Of a stretch of DNA of 64,000 bases, positions 62,614 to 64,000 are shown in pieces (the first letter of the stretch is position 1; every line of letters starts with the position of its first letter). The DNA is from Capsaspora owczarzaki ATCC 30864 (Eukaryota; Opisthokonta; Filasterea), in the NCBI RefSeq assembly GCF_000151315.2, contig NW_011887293.1, forward strand, positions 2,577,926 to 2,641,925, read 5' to 3'. Position numbers and translations under genes: made by a program. A model generated the notes under the pieces. The model searched no databases, was not told the DNA's origin, and saw nothing but the letters and a program-made list of their open reading frames with translations.

Positions 62614-62947
62614 TCCGAAAAAAACAACTCAAGAAATAGAAAAATGACTGGAATCGCATTGGAGATGGATTTTGTATTGGAGATGCATTAGAGTTGCATT
62701 AGAGTTGAATTAGAGTTGAATTAGAGTTGAATTAGAGTTGCATTAGACTTGAACTAGAGTTGGATTTGCATGGGGATTTGCATTGGGATTTGCATTGGGA
62801 ATCTCGTTCGTTCGTTCTCCACTCACGCACGTCAAGCAGAGTCAACTCCAATGACCCGTTTTTTTTGGAGCTGGTGCATGCAATGGATGTACTATGGCCA
62901 AAAAAGAAACCTTCACTCAGTCTTCCCCACCTATCAAGCTTCTGAAG
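62392..62947. repeat. Divergent promoter region with microsatellites and a 12-bp minisatellite
   Basis: Between the CDK and PINX1 starts. Contains a GAGTGT-type repeat (about 62507-62546), an A run of about 30 (62581-62610), a TTAGAGTTGAAT-type tandem array (about 62690-62762) and three GGGATTTGCATT units (about 62763-62800). Confidence 0.7.
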
Positions 62948-64000
62948 ATGGAGCAACGCCGACGCGAAAAGTGGTCGCTCGACCCGAACAACCGCGCGTG
63001 GCAGGAGGACAAGGGCAAGTTTGGCTACAAGATGCTCAAGCAGATGGGCTGGACTGACGGCCAGGTGAGTTGTTGGAAGCGATGGAGCAAGCAGGTGGAG
63101 TGGAGTCGAGTGGAGCAGGGCCCGCGTGGTGCAGCGGATCAACGAGTGTGTGTCGCGCAATGTGGCAAACGCAGGTCGCTGGGCTATGCGTGGCCAGCTG
63201 GAGAGTGATGCTGCAGAATGCCGAGCGATGGGGGGGGGCTGGCTGTCCGATGGCAGCGGCGGCAAGTGATGGAGAGCGAAGTGAAAGCGAGAGCGGACCT
63301 CGTGTGCTCCACAGTCCCACCGACACTTGAGCTCGCTCACTCAGCACGGACCACTGGCAATACAAATACGATACATGCATCAACAACACACAAACGCTGG
63401 ATGAGACAAAGAGCGAAAAAAACAAGAGCGAGAATGTGTGAGCTTCCACCCTTGAACTCACTTGAACTCGCTCAGTCAGTCAGCATGGGCCAACAACATG
63501 CAACCATTCGACATTGCACCACTTTTGCACAACCAATCTCATCCCCCCCCCAACACAATCACGCAGCTGATTTTTGACCATCTGCGGCGTGGCGCATTGT
63601 TCATGTTGTTGTTGGTTACAACTCGGACTGACCAACGTTTCAACCCTCTGCTCTGCTGACAGGGCCTCGGTAAGGACGAGCAGGGATCGTCCTCGCATGT
63701 CAAAATCCACCAAAAGAAGGACAATTCGGGCGTCGGTGCCAAGAAAAACCACGACGACGACTGGATGGAGACGCAGAACGCATTCAGCAGTCTGCTCGCC
63801 ACCCTCAACAAGAACGTTGCGCTCGGCGTCGACGCAAAGTCAGAGGAGGCAAAGCGCCAAGCAGAGGAGTCTGCACTCACCCCGTCCATGCGTCTCGCGG
63901 CCAAGGCGCGCCAGTCACGCCGCATCTTTTATGGCAAGTACGTCCGTGGCAAGGACGTTGGCGGCTACACTGAGACGGACATGGCGTGCATCCTGGGCAT
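62948..64000 (+). CDS. PINX1: PINX1-like G-patch protein, 3' end beyond the window
   Basis: Telomerase inhibitor and rRNA-processing factor. Exon 1 is 62948-63064 and exon 2 starts at 63663 and runs off the window in frame. MEQRRREKWSLDPNNRAWQEDKGKFGYKMLKQMGWTDGQ joins GLGKDEQGSSSHVKIHQKKDNSGVGA, the G-patch of human PINX1 (RRKQKWAVDPQNTAWSNDDSKFGQRMLEKMGWSKGKGLG). DDDWMETQNAFSSLLATLNKN continues the match. The Met at 62948 was chosen by homology; the frame is open to a Met at 62894. The 598-nt intron splits the G-patch and is long for this genome. Confidence 0.93.

Overview
The window is nuclear DNA from a gene-dense unicellular eukaryote with many short spliceosomal introns (about 60-300 nt), long low-complexity coding tracts (poly-Asp, Ser-Gly, Asn) and an animal-like gene set. 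RNase L/IRE1-type KEN domain, antizyme, STYX, PCTAIRE-type CDK, AP-5 beta, TCERG1, PINX1 and families of LRR-TKL kinases together point to a holozoan protist; a filasterean such as Capsaspora is my best guess. That is an inference, not something read directly from the sequence.

Layout. 1-7.5 kb: mitochondrial-type 2-Cys peroxiredoxin (+), a secreted glycoside-hydrolase-like protein (-), RRP36 (-), ZCCHC9 (+). 7.8-19 kb: TCERG1 (-), a complete 14-exon SMC3 (-), an ammonium transporter (-). 19.3-27.4 kb: an ankyrin-pseudokinase-KEN protein with RNase L architecture (-) and a Tma17-like gene (+). A 3.1-kb pogo-type DNA transposon with 29-bp terminal inverted repeats sits in what was probably their shared divergent promoter. 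27.8-44.3 kb: a CUB-domain membrane protein with tyrosine motifs (-), an SNM1-UBZ-DNA ligase fusion (-), AP5B1 (-), an SLC26/SulP transporter (+). 44.3-46 kb: non-coding tandem repeats. 46-49.5 kb: ornithine decarboxylase antizyme with a +1 programmed frameshift and two intronic C/D-box snoRNA candidates (+), then a STYX-like pseudophosphatase (+). 49.7-56.9 kb: two tandem LRR-TKL kinase genes, one carrying three kinase domains (-). 57.2-64 kb: SLX1 (-), a PCTAIRE-type CDK (-), and the 5' part of PINX1 (+).

I rebuilt exon structures by hand from splice consensus, reading phase and family alignment. For SMC3, the RNase L-like gene, SNM1-ligase, AP5B1, the ammonium transporter, SLX1, the CDK, SLC26, ZCCHC9 and RRP36 every intron phase closes, and total lengths agree with the families where a comparison exists. 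Four introns appear to use GC-AG borders.

The most noteworthy items are the RNase L-like protein in a unicellular lineage, the nuclease-ligase fusion (otherwise known to me from plant LIG6), antizyme frameshifting combined with intronic snoRNAs predicted to guide a conserved LSU rRNA methylation, and the triple-kinase LRR protein.
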